A model generated the notes under the pieces. It was not told the DNA's origin and searched no databases. It saw only the letters and a list, made by a program, of their open reading frames with translations. Shown in pieces: positions 28,387 to 39,400 of a stretch of 64,000 nt of DNA (the first letter of the stretch is position 1; the number at the start of each line of letters is the position of its first letter). The translations under genes and the position numbers were made by a program. The DNA comes from Capnocytophaga sp. ARDL2 (GTDB lineage Bacteria > Bacteroidota > Bacteroidia > Flavobacteriales > Flavobacteriaceae), in NCBI RefSeq assembly GCF_041530365.1, contig NZ_CP168034.1, forward strand, positions 124,001 to 188,000, read 5' to 3'.

Positions 28387-29881
28387 TTTTTCTATTCCTA
28401 ATAAATTAGAAAACAAGGCTTTATTATTAGCTATTGGAAATTCGTTTTATAAAAATATTCGTATTTTGATAGCTGTAATTGTTATTTTTATCGGAAGAAA
28501 AACGACCAATAAAGAGGCAGATATTATTGGGCTAACAAGTGCCTTTTCTATTTTTGCTTTGATATTTATCGCTAATTTTTTATACCACTTTATCAAACAC
28601 AAAACTTTTCGCTATCAAATAATTAACGACGAATTGGTGGTTACAAAAGGATGGTTGCAAAAGTCGAAAACTGTTGTAAAAAAATCAAAAATCATTGAGG
28701 TACATCTCAAACAAAATTTTATACACAAAATCGTAGGATTGTACCTTGTAATAATTGAGACAGCTGGAAGTGAACGCGTAGAAATTTCTATTGTTGGGGT
28801 GGATTATGAAAAGGCATTGGCTTTTAGAGAAGCGTTACTTGCAGAAGAAAATCTTTTCAATGAAGAAGTTGTTTTGGATAAAGAGATTCCCAAAATATCT
28901 AAACAAACCATTGTTTCTATTAGTTGGAATACACTATTGAAAATGGGATTGACAAGAAATCATTTGCAGTCAATAGGATTGATTGTTGCTTTTTCATATA
29001 ATATTTTTGAGACTATAAAGGATTTATTTTTTACAGGTGAAAAATTGTCAGATTCGATTGATCAATTGCTAGAAGTTGATTATTCTGCTGTTATTTGGAC
29101 AATAACTATTGTATTTCTGCTGTTGGGAATATTGATTTTTAACATTGTGCGTACATTTTTACAATATTATGGTTATAAAATCGAAAATATAAACAATAAA
29201 ATGGTTGCTTCGTATGGATTGCTCAATTCTAATATTGTTTCTGTTCCAGCGGATAAGGTACAAATGTTTCGTATTCAACAAAATTACTTTCAAAAAATTA
29301 TCCAACTATTTGAAATAGAAATTTTACAAATTGGCTCTACCAACAACAAAAAAAAGAAAAACTCAGGATTGATTGTTCCTGCAGTCAATACAACGGAAAT
29401 GCAAAAGATTTTCGATTTTATTTACAATGATACATTAGATAAAGGCACCTATTTTTTCCGTCCTAATTATCGAAAGTTTATTGTAGAATCTACATTAACA
29501 GTAGGTGCTTTACTTTTAGTATTTACTCCTTTGTATTATTTTGATATATTGCCTTTTCTGTGGATATATGCATTGATTATCACGTTTCCTACTTTGTATT
29601 GCTATCTGTCTTTTAGGTTTGAAAAACTATACCTAAAAGATGACTTTGTAATATTGCAAAAAGGCGTTTGGGACAAAGATACTTTTTATCTGCATATATC
29701 TAAAATTCAAAGTATAAAGGTATCACAAAGTTTTTTTCAAAAGAGAACCAATTTTACAAGTACCACGCTTTATACAGCATCTAAAAGTCTCACTATTGGA
29801 TATTATGATGCCGATTTGATAAAAAAATTAGCCAATGAAATTTTAGGAATAATTGAAGGTTTAGTACCACAAAAGGCGTAG
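28373..29881 (+). CDS. Multi-PH-domain membrane protein (YdbT-like)
   Basis: About 502 residues. It has several transmembrane helices (IRILIAVIVIFIG, LTSAFSIFALIFIANFLYHF, AVIWTITIVFLLLGILIFNI, LTVGALLLVFTPLYYFDILP) alternating with three bPH2-type domains, each with the 'G...K.....(V/I)....Q.F.(K/Q)....' pattern (for example KSKIIEVHLKQNFIHKIVGL, VPADKVQMFRIQQNYFQKII and LHISKIQSIKVSQSFFQKRT). This matches YdbT. The start is taken at the paired ATGs at 28373/28376, inside the end of the YdbS-like gene, so the two are co-translated. Confidence 0.8.
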   Translation: MMNYNFSIPNKLENKALLLAIGNSFYKNIRILIAVIVIFIGRKTTNKEADIIGLTSAFSIFALIFIANFLYHFIKHKTFRYQIINDELVVTKGWLQKSKTVVKKSKIIEVHLKQNFIHKIVGLYLVIIETAGSERVEISIVGVDYEKALAFREALLAEENLFNEEVVLDKEIPKISKQTIVSISWNTLLKMGLTRNHLQSIGLIVAFSYNIFETIKDLFFTGEKLSDSIDQLLEVDYSAVIWTITIVFLLLGILIFNIVRTFLQYYGYKIENINNKMVASYGLLNSNIVSVPADKVQMFRIQQNYFQKIIQLFEIEILQIGSTNNKKKKNSGLIVPAVNTTEMQKIFDFIYNDTLDKGTYFFRPNYRKFIVESTLTVGALLLVFTPLYYFDILPFLWIYALIITFPTLYCYLSFRFEKLYLKDDFVILQKGVWDKDTFYLHISKIQSIKVSQSFFQKRTNFTSTTLYTASKSLTIGYYDADLIKKLANEILGIIEGLVPQKA

Positions 29882-29985
29882 CTTTTTTATTTTAAAAAAT
29901 ACAACTTTCAATTTGATTACATTTAGTAAAACAAATTGCAATTTGACCCTACATATTCACTATCTTTGCAAAAATTTTTTTTACA

Positions 29986-30804
29986 ATGAATCGACCGAAC
30001 AACAAAAATAAATTTTCAAAACCTGCATTTTCTAAAGATGCTAAGAGATTTTCAAAACCTGCTACTCCTAAAAAATCTGCACCAGCAAAGGCTAAAGACG
30101 ATGGAGTGCGATTGAATAAATACATTTCAAATTCTGGAGTGTGTTCGCGTCGTGATGCAGATTTGTACATTTCTTCGGGAAATGTTACTGTAAATGGTAA
30201 AATTGTTACGGAATTGGGATTCAAGGTGCAACCCAACGACAAAGTATATTTTGACGGCGTGTTGCTAAACCCAGAAAAAAAAGTTTATGTATTGCTCAAC
30301 AAACCCAAAGGTTTTTCTAGTACAGAAGACGATAGAGAAACCAACGCTTACCACTTGGTACGCAACGCTTCTACAGCCAAACTAAAACCTGTGGGGCGTA
30401 TGGACAAAACCACTGTGGGATTGCTACTCTATACTAATGACAACGAAATCATTCAAAAGTTTACCAACGCAGCGCAACATTCACCTAAATTGTACCAAGT
30501 TTCATTGGACAAAAACCTGAAATTTGAAGATTTGGAAAAAATCGAAAAAGGCATGTATGTAAACGACCACCGTGTATGGGTAGATGAGATTTCGTACATC
30601 AACAATCAACCGAAAAGTGAAGTGGGTATTCAGTTGAAAACATCAAATATCAAAGTGGTTCGTGCCTTGTTTGAAAAATTGGGTTACGATGTCATCAAGC
30701 TCGACCGTGTAGCCTTTGCAGGATTGACCAAATGGGGATTGACTCGTGGACAATGGCGTTTCCTTACCGAACAAGAAATCATCAATTTGAAAAATTGTAG
30801 GTAA
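29986..30804 (+). CDS. Pseudouridine synthase, RluB/RsuA family
   Basis: 272 residues. A basic low-complexity N-terminus (RPNNKNKFSKPAFSKDAKRF, then KKSAPAKAK) leads into an S4 domain (VRLNKYISNSGVCSRRDADL, about residues 43-62) and the catalytic domain with LLNKPKGFSST and GRMDKTTVGLLLYTNDNE, where the catalytic Asp of GRxD is present. These enzymes make single pseudouridines in rRNA near the decoding or peptidyl-transferase centre. A TATCTTTG promoter box lies at 29961-29968. The choice between RluB, RluE, RluF and RsuA is by similarity only. Confidence 0.88.
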   Translation: MNRPNNKNKFSKPAFSKDAKRFSKPATPKKSAPAKAKDDGVRLNKYISNSGVCSRRDADLYISSGNVTVNGKIVTELGFKVQPNDKVYFDGVLLNPEKKVYVLLNKPKGFSSTEDDRETNAYHLVRNASTAKLKPVGRMDKTTVGLLLYTNDNEIIQKFTNAAQHSPKLYQVSLDKNLKFEDLEKIEKGMYVNDHRVWVDEISYINNQPKSEVGIQLKTSNIKVVRALFEKLGYDVIKLDRVAFAGLTKWGLTRGQWRFLTEQEIINLKNCR

Positions 30805-30855
30805 AAATTAAACGAAAAATAAATAATAAGCAATAAAATCAAGTATAAAAAACAT

Positions 30856-32556
30856 ATGCAACTTTCAGAACAAGAAATCATTAGAAGAGAAAAACTTACC
30901 AAATTGCAAGAGTTGGGCATCAACGCCTACCCTGCCGATTTATATCCAGTAGATCATACTTCAAGTCAAATAAAAGAAAACTTTGAAGAAGGTAAGAAAG
31001 TAATTGTTGCAGGAAGATTGATGAGCGTTCGCGACCAAGGTAAAGCGTGTTTTGCCGAATTGCAAGACTCTCAAGGTAGAATACAATTGTATCTCAATAG
31101 AGATGTAATCTGCCCAGAGGAAGATAAAACATTATACAATACCGTATTCAGAAAACTTATCGATTTGGGAGACATCATCGGTGTAGATGGAGAATTGTTT
31201 ACTACCAATGTGGGTGCAAAATGTATCCGTGTACAAAAATTTTCGTTGCTTACCAAAACCCTACGTCCATTGCCATTGCCAAAAACAGACGACCAAGGCA
31301 ATGTGTATGACGCATTTACCGATCCAGAACTTCGCTATCGTATGCGTTATGTAGATTTGATTGTAAATCCACAAAACAAAGATATTTTTATCAAGCGTAC
31401 CAAGTTGTTCAATGCAATGCGTCAGTTTTTCAACGACGCAGGATATATGGAAGTAGAAACTCCTGTTTTACAAGCTATTCCAGGTGGAGCTGCGGCACGA
31501 CCATTCATCACGCATCACAATGCGTTAGACATTCCGTTGTATATGCGTATTGCCAACGAATTGTACCTCAAAAGACTCATCGTTGGTGGATTTGACGGAG
31601 TGTATGAATTCTCGAAAAACTTCCGCAACGAAGGTATGGACAGAACCCACAATCCAGAATTTACGGCAATGGAAATCTATGTTGCCTACAAAGATTACAA
31701 CTGGATGATGGACTTTACTGAGCGTTTGCTCGAGCATTGTGCCTTGGCAGTAAACGGCACTACCAAAGCAACTTTTGGTGAACACGAAATCGATTTCAAA
31801 GCACCGTATAAACGCGTTACGATGCGTCAGGCAATTATTGATTTCACAGGATTTGACATCGATGGAAAATCAGAAGACGAAATCCGCAAAGCAGCTCAAG
31901 ATATGGGAATTGCTGTGGACAAAACAATGGGTAAAGGAAAATTAATTGACGAAATTTTCGGTGAAAAATGCGAAGGAAACTACATTCAGCCGACCTTTAT
32001 CACAGATTATCCAAAAGCCATGTCGCCACTTACCAAAGCTCACCGCGACAACCCAGAACTTACCGAGCGTTTTGAACTCATGGTATGTGGAAAAGAAATT
32101 GCCAATGCCTACTCAGAGCTCAACGACCCTATCGACCAAAGAGAACGCTTTGAAGACCAATTGAAATTGTCTGAAAAAGGTGACGATGAGGCAATGTTTA
32201 TCGACCAAGATTTCCTAAGAGCTTTGGAATTCGGAATGCCACCAACTTCGGGATTGGGAATCGGAATGGACAGATTGATTATGTTCCTTACCAACAATCC
32301 GTCGATTCAGGAAGTGTTGTTTTTCCCACAAATGAAACCAGAAAAACAAGCACCAGCAGTAGAATTGACCGATGAAGAAAAAATCATCTTGGCAATTATA
32401 GAAAAAAACAACCCAATTGCTCTTGCTTCGCTAAAAGAACGAGCAGCTCTAAGTGGTAAAAAATGGGACAAAGCCATGAAAGGATTGGCTGCCCACAAAT
32501 TCACACAAGTATATTCTGAAGGTGAAGAGAAAATGGTAAAACTACTTGAAGAATAA
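30856..32556 (+). CDS. lysS: Lysyl-tRNA synthetase, class II
   Basis: 566 residues. The N-terminal OB domain (VIVAGRLMSVRDQGKACFAE) is followed by class II motifs: YMEVETPVLQAIPGGAAARP (motif 1 region), FEFSKNFRNEGMDRTHNPEF (motif 2, here with YEFSKNFRNEG) and GLGIGMDRLIMFLTN (motif 3, about residues 462-475). A C-terminal extension of about 65 residues (ELTDEEKIILAIIEKNNPIA to KMVKLLEE) goes beyond the E. coli enzyme; such winged-helix-like tails are usual in Flavobacteria. A clear terminator follows. Confidence 0.97.
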   Translation: MQLSEQEIIRREKLTKLQELGINAYPADLYPVDHTSSQIKENFEEGKKVIVAGRLMSVRDQGKACFAELQDSQGRIQLYLNRDVICPEEDKTLYNTVFRKLIDLGDIIGVDGELFTTNVGAKCIRVQKFSLLTKTLRPLPLPKTDDQGNVYDAFTDPELRYRMRYVDLIVNPQNKDIFIKRTKLFNAMRQFFNDAGYMEVETPVLQAIPGGAAARPFITHHNALDIPLYMRIANELYLKRLIVGGFDGVYEFSKNFRNEGMDRTHNPEFTAMEIYVAYKDYNWMMDFTERLLEHCALAVNGTTKATFGEHEIDFKAPYKRVTMRQAIIDFTGFDIDGKSEDEIRKAAQDMGIAVDKTMGKGKLIDEIFGEKCEGNYIQPTFITDYPKAMSPLTKAHRDNPELTERFELMVCGKEIANAYSELNDPIDQRERFEDQLKLSEKGDDEAMFIDQDFLRALEFGMPPTSGLGIGMDRLIMFLTNNPSIQEVLFFPQMKPEKQAPAVELTDEEKIILAIIEKNNPIALASLKERAALSGKKWDKAMKGLAAHKFTQVYSEGEEKMVKLLEE

Positions 32557-32570
32557 TTATCTAAAATACG

Positions 32571-32611
32571 CAAAAAACTCCCCTAAATCAGTTATTTAAG
32601 GGAGTTTTTAT
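32571..32611 (+). terminator. Terminator after lysS
   Basis: AAAAACTCCC...GGGAGTTTTT, about 10 paired bases followed by a T-run, 15 bases beyond the lysS stop. Confidence 0.85.
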
Positions 32612-32703
32612 TTCTATCAATTTTTATTTCCCATTATAATTGGAATATGTTTTCTTCGATTAAAAATATTACCTTTGTATCTATGTTAAATTTCAACTAA
32701 ACA

Positions 32704-33510
32704 ATGAAAAAATTATTTATTATCACCTTTTTAAGCTGTATACAACTCATTACAGCTCAAACACTAAAAGGCATAGTCGTAAACGAACATAACGAATATA
32801 TAGAATATGTAGATTTTGGAATTGTTGGAAAAGAAAAGAGTTTTACTTCCGACAGCAAAGGACTATTTTCGATAGATGTTTCTTCGTACAAACCTACAGA
32901 TAGCTTGTATTTCACACATTTCAATTTTCATAGAAAGTCAATAGCAATAAAAGATTTTACAAAGACAATAACTTTGAAAGAAAACGCATTTGAATTGACT
33001 CCCATCGTAATTGATGTAAACAAATCAAAGTTGAAAACAATAAAGTCTAAAGGGATGAAAGTACCAGGTGCCACTGCAAGTTTTTCTTCGATTGGAGAAG
33101 CCTCTGATTTTTTTGGTATGGGAGATTTTGTTACTTTAAAACACGATTATGTAGCAAAAGAATTGCATACACAATACCTTTTCAACAATTTGAAACAAGT
33201 AGTTTTTCGGTTGAATTTTTACAAAGTAGAAAAAAACAACGCATTGACGCCACTAAACGAAAAACCAATCTACATAAATTTCGAACCAACCAAAAGAAAA
33301 AAAGATTTGGTAGAACAATTTTCTGTAAACTTACCTAAAGGTAAGATATGGATTGAGTTTGATATTGTAGAAGTAGCAGGTAATGAATCGGCTAAAATAC
33401 ATTTTCCTATCTCTCTTTCAGGTGGCTGGATACGCTATGACCGAAGGTTTGAAAAAATACCTATGGGAATGGGGCTTTCTTTTGAAATAAAGGGGTATAA
33501 GGCGGAGTAA
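32704..33510 (+). CDS. Secreted protein with CarboxypepD_reg-like domain, function unknown
   Basis: 268 residues. It has a signal peptide (MKKLFIITFLSCIQLITAQ, cleavage likely after TAQ), then a carboxypeptidase-regulatory-like beta-sandwich at about residues 20-95 (LKGIVVNEHNEYIEYVDFGI, FTSDSKGLFSIDVSSYKPTD, SLYFTHFNFHRKSI, TKTITLKEN). The second half shows no motif I recognise (HDYVAKELHTQYLFNNLKQV, FRLNFYKVEKNN). Proteins of this plan are common in Bacteroidota periplasm or outer membrane. It stands alone, with lysS before and an O-methyltransferase after. No function is assigned. Confidence 0.75.
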   Translation: MKKLFIITFLSCIQLITAQTLKGIVVNEHNEYIEYVDFGIVGKEKSFTSDSKGLFSIDVSSYKPTDSLYFTHFNFHRKSIAIKDFTKTITLKENAFELTPIVIDVNKSKLKTIKSKGMKVPGATASFSSIGEASDFFGMGDFVTLKHDYVAKELHTQYLFNNLKQVVFRLNFYKVEKNNALTPLNEKPIYINFEPTKRKKDLVEQFSVNLPKGKIWIEFDIVEVAGNESAKIHFPISLSGGWIRYDRRFEKIPMGMGLSFEIKGYKAE

Positions 33511-33577
33511 GTATTTTCTTAATACTTTGTACTCAATTCTTAATTCGAAATTACTACTTTTGCAAAAATAATTTGAA

Positions 33578-34219
33578 ATGCACTTTTTATCACAAGAATT
33601 GGAAGATTATGTAGCTTTTCACTCGGAAGACGAACCCAAATTGCTACAACAACTCAACAAAGAAACGCACCAAAAGATTTTGCAACCGCGTATGCTTAGC
33701 GGTCATTTTCAAGGGAGATTTCTGAGCCTGATTTCAAAGATGATTGCTCCTAAAACTATCTTAGAATTAGGTACTTTCACTGGCTATGCTACTTTGTGTT
33801 TGGCAGAAGGATTGACCAATCATGGCGAAATTCACACCATCGACATCAACGAGGAATTGGAGGATATTCAAACCAAATATTTTCAAAAATCTGATTACGC
33901 TGAGCAAATCAAACAGCATATCGGAAACGCTTTGGATATTGTGCCTCAACTCAACAAAAAGTTTGATTTGGTTTTTATCGATGCCGATAAAGAAAACTAC
34001 ATCAACTACTGGAATATGATTGTTCCTATGATGAACAAAGGTGGTGTAATCCTTTCAGACAATGTGCTTTGGAGTGGAAAAGTGCTGCAAGAAGTAAAGA
34101 AAAACGACAAATCTACTCAGGTGCTATTGGAATACAACCGCCTGTTAAAAGAAGATCCAAGAGTAGAAACTGTCTTGCTTCCAATCAGAGACGGATTGAC
34201 GATGAGTAGAATTTTATAA
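33578..34219 (+). CDS. Class I SAM-dependent O-methyltransferase (caffeoyl-CoA/catechol type)
   Basis: 213 residues of the CCoAMT-like family. Motif I is ILELGTFTGYATLCLAEGL (about residues 64-82), followed by IHTIDINEELEDIQTKYF. The metal-binding region is KFDLVFIDADKENYINYW and GGVILSDNVLWSGKV. The C-terminus DGLTMSRIL is characteristic. Metal-dependent O-methylation of catechol-like substrates is the family activity; the natural substrate here is unknown. A TACTTTTG promoter box is at 33555-33562. Confidence 0.9.
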   Translation: MHFLSQELEDYVAFHSEDEPKLLQQLNKETHQKILQPRMLSGHFQGRFLSLISKMIAPKTILELGTFTGYATLCLAEGLTNHGEIHTIDINEELEDIQTKYFQKSDYAEQIKQHIGNALDIVPQLNKKFDLVFIDADKENYINYWNMIVPMMNKGGVILSDNVLWSGKVLQEVKKNDKSTQVLLEYNRLLKEDPRVETVLLPIRDGLTMSRIL

Positions 34220-34242
34220 CCAACAACAATATTTTTACATAA

Positions 34243-36303
34243 ATGATTACAAATCCAAAAAGATATACCATTACAGCGGCTTTGCCTTATACCAACGGAC
34301 CTATCCACATTGGGCATTTGGCTGGAGTGTATGTTCCTGCCGATATTTATGCGAGATTTTTACGCCTAAAAGGAAAAGATGTTGCCTTTATTTGTGGTAG
34401 CGACGAGCATGGAGTGGCTATTTCTATGAAAGCCAAAAAAGAAGGAATTACTCCTCAACAAGTGATTGACAAATACAACAAAATCATCAATGATTCGTTT
34501 GCAGAATTTGGGATTTCGTTTGACAATTATTCGCGTACTTCGGCGGAGATTCACCACAAAACAGCTTCTGAATTTTTCAGAAAATTGTACGACGAAGGAA
34601 AGTTTATTGAACAAACCACCGAACAATTGTACGATGCAGAAGCCAATCAATTTTTGGCAGATCGCTTCGTAACAGGTACTTGTCCAAAATGTAGCAACGA
34701 TGGTGCTTACGGAGACCAATGCGAAAAATGTGGTACTTCGCTCAATGCCACGGATTTAATCAATCCAAAATCGACAATTACAGGAAGTACACCTGTACTG
34801 AAATCAACTAAACACTGGTTTTTGCCTTTAGATCAATACGATGCGTTTTTGCGTGAATGGATTTTGGAAGGTCATAAAAACGACTGGAAACCCAATGTAT
34901 ATGGTCAGGTAAAATCTTGGCTCGACGACGGTTTAAAGCCTCGTGCTGTAACTCGCGATTTGGATTGGGGAATTGATGTGCCAGTAGAGGGGGGCGATGG
35001 AAAAAAATTATATGTGTGGTTCGACGCTCCAATTGGATACATTTCTTCAACCAAAGAATGGGCCACGAAAGTTGGTAAAGATTGGGAACCTTATTGGAAA
35101 TCAGAGGACACGAAATTAGTGCATTTCATCGGCAAAGACAATATTGTATTCCACTGTGTGATTTTCCCTGCAATGTTGAAAGCAGAAGGAAGTTATATTT
35201 TGCCAGACAATGTACCATCAAATGAATTTTTAAATTTGGAAGGAAATAAACTTTCGACTTCAAAAAATTGGGCAGTTTGGTTGGATGAATATTTGGTAGA
35301 TTTTCCAGAAAAACAAGATGTTTTGCGTTATGTTTTAACGGCAAATGCACCAGAAACCAAAGACAACGATTTTACTTGGAAAGATTATCAAGCCAGAAAC
35401 AACAACGAATTGGTGGCTATTTTCGGAAATTTCATCAACCGAGTGGTGGTGCTTTCCAATAAATATTACGACGGAGTAATTCCAACGCCAAACGAATTTA
35501 CCGAAGTTGATAAACAAGTGTTGGAGGAATTGAAAGGGTATCCAGCACAAATCGAAAATTCTATCGAAAGATACCGTTTTAGAGAAGCCTTGGGCGAAAT
35601 GATGAATGTGGCTCGTTTGGGTAACAAATATTTGGCAGACGAAGAGCCTTGGAAAATCATCAAAACCGACCCAGAGCGTGTGAAAACTCAAATGTTTGTA
35701 GCCTTGCAAATTGCGGCAGCACTTTCTACTTTGGCAGAACCATTTTTGCCATTTACCGCTGCTAAATTGAAAAAAATGTTGGCAATCGATACGCCTATTT
35801 CTTGGGAAAGTATTGCAACAACCGAGCAATTGATTGCTCCTGCTCATAAAATAGGTACAGCGGAATTGTTGTTTGCAAAAATCGAAGATGAAGAAATCCA
35901 AAAACAAATCGACCGATTGGAAGCTAAAAAAATTGCCAATGCCGCCGAAGCAAAACAAGTAGAACCACAAAAAGAAATAGCTCAATTTGAAGATTTTGCA
36001 AAAATAGATTTACGTGTAGGTACAATTATCGAAGCCGAAAAAATGCCAAAAGCCAATAAATTATTGGTAATGAAAGTGGACACAGGTATCGATGTACGCA
36101 CCATAGTTTCGGGTATTGCCGAGCATTTTACCCCAGAGGAAATCATCGGAAAACAAGTAACCGTATTGGTAAACTTAGCTCCAAGAAAATTGCGAGGAGT
36201 AGAAAGCGAAGGAATGCTTTTGCTCACCGAAACCAAAGAAGGAAAATTGGTTTTTGTAAACCCAGAAACAGAAGGCGTTTACAACGGGGCAATGATTGGA
36301 TAA
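34243..36303 (+). CDS. metG: Methionyl-tRNA synthetase
   Basis: 686 residues. The class I HIGH signature lies in [15 protein letters not shown] near the N-terminus; a zinc knuckle CPKC...CEKCG sits at about residues 147-167; the KMSKS equivalent is KLSTSKNW (about residues 336-343). A C-terminal EMAP/Trbp111-type tRNA-binding domain starts near residue 583 ([20 protein letters not shown]) and ends in [16 protein letters not shown]. This two-part form is the usual long MetRS. The gene is followed by a strong terminator. Confidence 0.98.
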   Translation: MITNPKRYTITAALPYTNGPIHIGHLAGVYVPADIYARFLRLKGKDVAFICGSDEHGVAISMKAKKEGITPQQVIDKYNKIINDSFAEFGISFDNYSRTSAEIHHKTASEFFRKLYDEGKFIEQTTEQLYDAEANQFLADRFVTGTCPKCSNDGAYGDQCEKCGTSLNATDLINPKSTITGSTPVLKSTKHWFLPLDQYDAFLREWILEGHKNDWKPNVYGQVKSWLDDGLKPRAVTRDLDWGIDVPVEGGDGKKLYVWFDAPIGYISSTKEWATKVGKDWEPYWKSEDTKLVHFIGKDNIVFHCVIFPAMLKAEGSYILPDNVPSNEFLNLEGNKLSTSKNWAVWLDEYLVDFPEKQDVLRYVLTANAPETKDNDFTWKDYQARNNNELVAIFGNFINRVVVLSNKYYDGVIPTPNEFTEVDKQVLEELKGYPAQIENSIERYRFREALGEMMNVARLGNKYLADEEPWKIIKTDPERVKTQMFVALQIAAALSTLAEPFLPFTAAKLKKMLAIDTPISWESIATTEQLIAPAHKIGTAELLFAKIEDEEIQKQIDRLEAKKIANAAEAKQVEPQKEIAQFEDFAKIDLRVGTIIEAEKMPKANKLLVMKVDTGIDVRTIVSGIAEHFTPEEIIGKQVTVLVNLAPRKLRGVESEGMLLLTETKEGKLVFVNPETEGVYNGAMIG

Positions 36304-36350
36304 AGAAATTTTATTGAAGCTGCCAATGGCATTATTTACAAAATAATAGA

Positions 36351-36383
36351 AAATCGGTTGTCGTATTGATAACCGATTTTTTT
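36351..36383 (+). terminator. Terminator after metG
   Basis: AAATCGGTT...AACCGATTTTTTT, a 9-base stem with an 11-base loop and a T-run, 50 bases after the metG stop. Confidence 0.85.
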
Positions 36384-36448
36384 ATGATATTTTTGTTGTG
36401 AAATATTATGATTGCCTAATATTTTTCCTCTGTTAATCAGTTTTTCCG

Positions 36449-36456
36449 TATTTTTG
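36449..36456 (+). promoter_or_regulatory. Promoter box 4 bases before an ATG
   Basis: TATTTTTG matches TAnnTTTG and lies 4 bases before the ATG at 36461. If used, the transcript is leaderless or nearly so. No good TTG is present at -33. Confidence 0.45.
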
Positions 36457-36460
36457 ACCC

Positions 36461-39400
36461 ATGCGAAATGGGATTTTCATATTGTTTATGTTGCTAGTGA
36501 GCTGTATGTACGCTCAACATCATCCGCTGTTGCGTCAGGTTACGGTTTACAATGATTATCCTGAATTTGTGTTTGATTCGCTACCTATCAATCCCAAAGG
36601 GTGGGAATTGCGTCATCGTCAGTTGCCTTTTCCTCATGAAAAATTTACACTCGACCCTAAAAAATCTTCTATCTTTTTTACTGAAACAGGCGAAGATACC
36701 TTACAACTTTCGTATTATGCTCTGCCCGATTTTTTGACAACAAATTACAGTTTGTACGACAAAAATCGCGTAGTTGCCGATAGCGAAGGGGTGCGATTGA
36801 CCCTTGCTCCCAAAAGGGATTTGTCTGCTTACAAACCTTTTGACGGACTGCAAACACAGGGTAATATTTCTCGTGCCATCACCATCGGAAATCAACAAAA
36901 CTTGGTTACTACCTCTCGTTTGGATTTGCAAATTGTCGGAAAACTATCCGAAACGGTCAATCTTCGAGCATCTATTCAAGATGATAATTCACCTTTGCAA
37001 AACGGTGGCTATTCGCAAAAAATCGATGAATTTGACCAAATTTTTATCGAACTCTATGGTAGCGATTGGCGTGTGCGTGGGGGCGATTTGTTGGTAGAAA
37101 ATCGAAAATCGTCTTTTCTAAATTTTCAGAAAAAAGTTCAAGGAATTTACGGTGGTGGCGATTTTTCGTGGGGCGATAACAACCGATTGAAAGTAGAAAC
37201 AGCGGCTGCTTTGGTGCGTGGTCAGTATGCCAAAAGTGAGTTTGTGGGAATTGAGGGAAATCAAGGACCGTACAAATTGAAAGGTCAGCAAAATCAGTTG
37301 TATATTTTGGTGGTTTCGGGTTCGGAACGTGTGTTTGTCAATGGAAAACTGCTCGAACGAGGCGAAAACAAAGATTATGTCATCGATTATAATGCTGGAG
37401 AAATCCGTTTTACTTCGTTGTTTCCTATCATGGGCGAAATGCGTATTGTGGTGGAATATCAATATGCCGAACGCAGTTATACTCGATTTTTTGGTTATGG
37501 GAATACCGAATTTTCCAACGACAAATGGAGAGCTTATACCAGTGTTTTTACCGAAACCGACATCAAAAATCAACCGTTGCAACAACAACTTTCGCCTGAG
37601 CAAATAGCAGTTTTGCAAGAAGCAGGAAATGACCCTAACAAAATGTTTGCACTTTCGGCTGTTGTAGAACCATATTCAGAAAACAAAATTCTTTACCGAA
37701 AAATCGAACAAGGAACAGAGGTCTATTTTGAATATTCCAACAATCCAGAGGATCCTTTGTACCAGGTTTCTTTTAGTTTTGTGGGACAAAACCGTGGCGA
37801 TTATATTTTGGAATCTTCGATGGCTGTGGGCAAAATTTATCGATATATTGCTCCTATCAATGGCGAAAAACAAGGAGATTACGCTCCGATGATTCAATTG
37901 ACAGCTCCGGCTAAACATACCATTTTTGCAACAGGTGTAGGCTATCAATCATCAGAAAATAGCGAAATCAACCTCGAATGGGCAATCAGTAATCGAGATG
38001 CGAATTTATTTTCAACTATTGATGATTTTCAAAACAAAGGTCAGGCAATGCAACTGAAATTTCATCAATATTTCCCTTCGGCATGGCAATGGAAATTGAA
38101 AGTTCAATCGCAATATGTGCAAGAACGATTTTCGCCTATCGAACGATTAAACAATATTGAATTTCAAAGAGATTGGGATATTTTTGATGTAAAGGGAAAT
38201 CGAATTTTATCGGAAATTGAACTTTCTGCCAATCCAAAAGAAAATCAATCGTTTTTGTACAAATTGGAACATTTACATTTTGAAAATACCTACAACGGAT
38301 GGAGAAATTCTCTTCAATTTAATTGGCATACAACTCAATTTCAAAATACTGTTTCTGCTCAATGGATAGAAGCATCGACTACGGCGGATAAAACACAAAT
38401 TATTCGAGCAAATTCCTTGCATCAATACCAAAAAAATCAATGGAAAACAGGAGTAAAATCGGAAGCCGAAGTGTATAAAATCGAAAACAAAACTGACCGA
38501 ATTTTCAATCCTCGAAGTATACAATATTGGCAAGCTCAGGCGTTTGTAGCCAAGGGAGATTCTGCCAAAACACACATAGAGTTGGGGTATATTTTGCGAA
38601 AAAACGACAGTTTGTACGACTATCGTTTGCAACCGAGTACACAAGCTCAAAATTGGTACACTCGAGCGGTACCAATCAAAAACAAACAAACGCAATTGAG
38701 CTTGTTTGTCAACTATCGCACTACTCAACATTTGCATCACGATTTGCCCAACGAACATACGATAAACTCTCGTATTCAGTACCAAACGCGTTGGTTTAAA
38801 GAGGCATTGCAATGGCAAACGCTGTACGAAACTTCGTCAGGAAATGTGGCTTTACAGGAGTTTAGCTACATACAAGTCGAGCCAGGTTTGGGTACGCATC
38901 AATGGATAGATTATAACGAAAACGGCATTCAAGAATTGGAAGAGTTTGAACCAGCGGCTTTTCCCGACCTAGCAATTTATATCCGCATGATGTTGCCCAA
39001 TCAAAATTATTTACCAACACATCAACGAAAAATTTCACAATCTATTTCGTTGCAATTTAGCAGATTTCAAAATGAAAAAGATTGGAAACGAATATTGAGT
39101 AAATTTTATCTGCAATCACATTTGATTGCCGAAAAACATTACAATAAAAATCAAGGAATAAAAACCTTACAACCTTTTCACAATGCGGAAGAAGGGTTGG
39201 TTTCTATGAATCAAAGTTTTAGAAATTCACTGTTTTTTAATCGAGGAAAACAACAACACACTACGGTTTATAGTTTTATAAACAATCGATTGGCAACTAT
39301 AAATCCCTTTGGAAAAACGCAAACTGCCACGCAATCACATCAGTTGCAATATGCACATTTGCTCAAAAAAACTTATTTGTTGGAAAGTATCGCAGCCATA

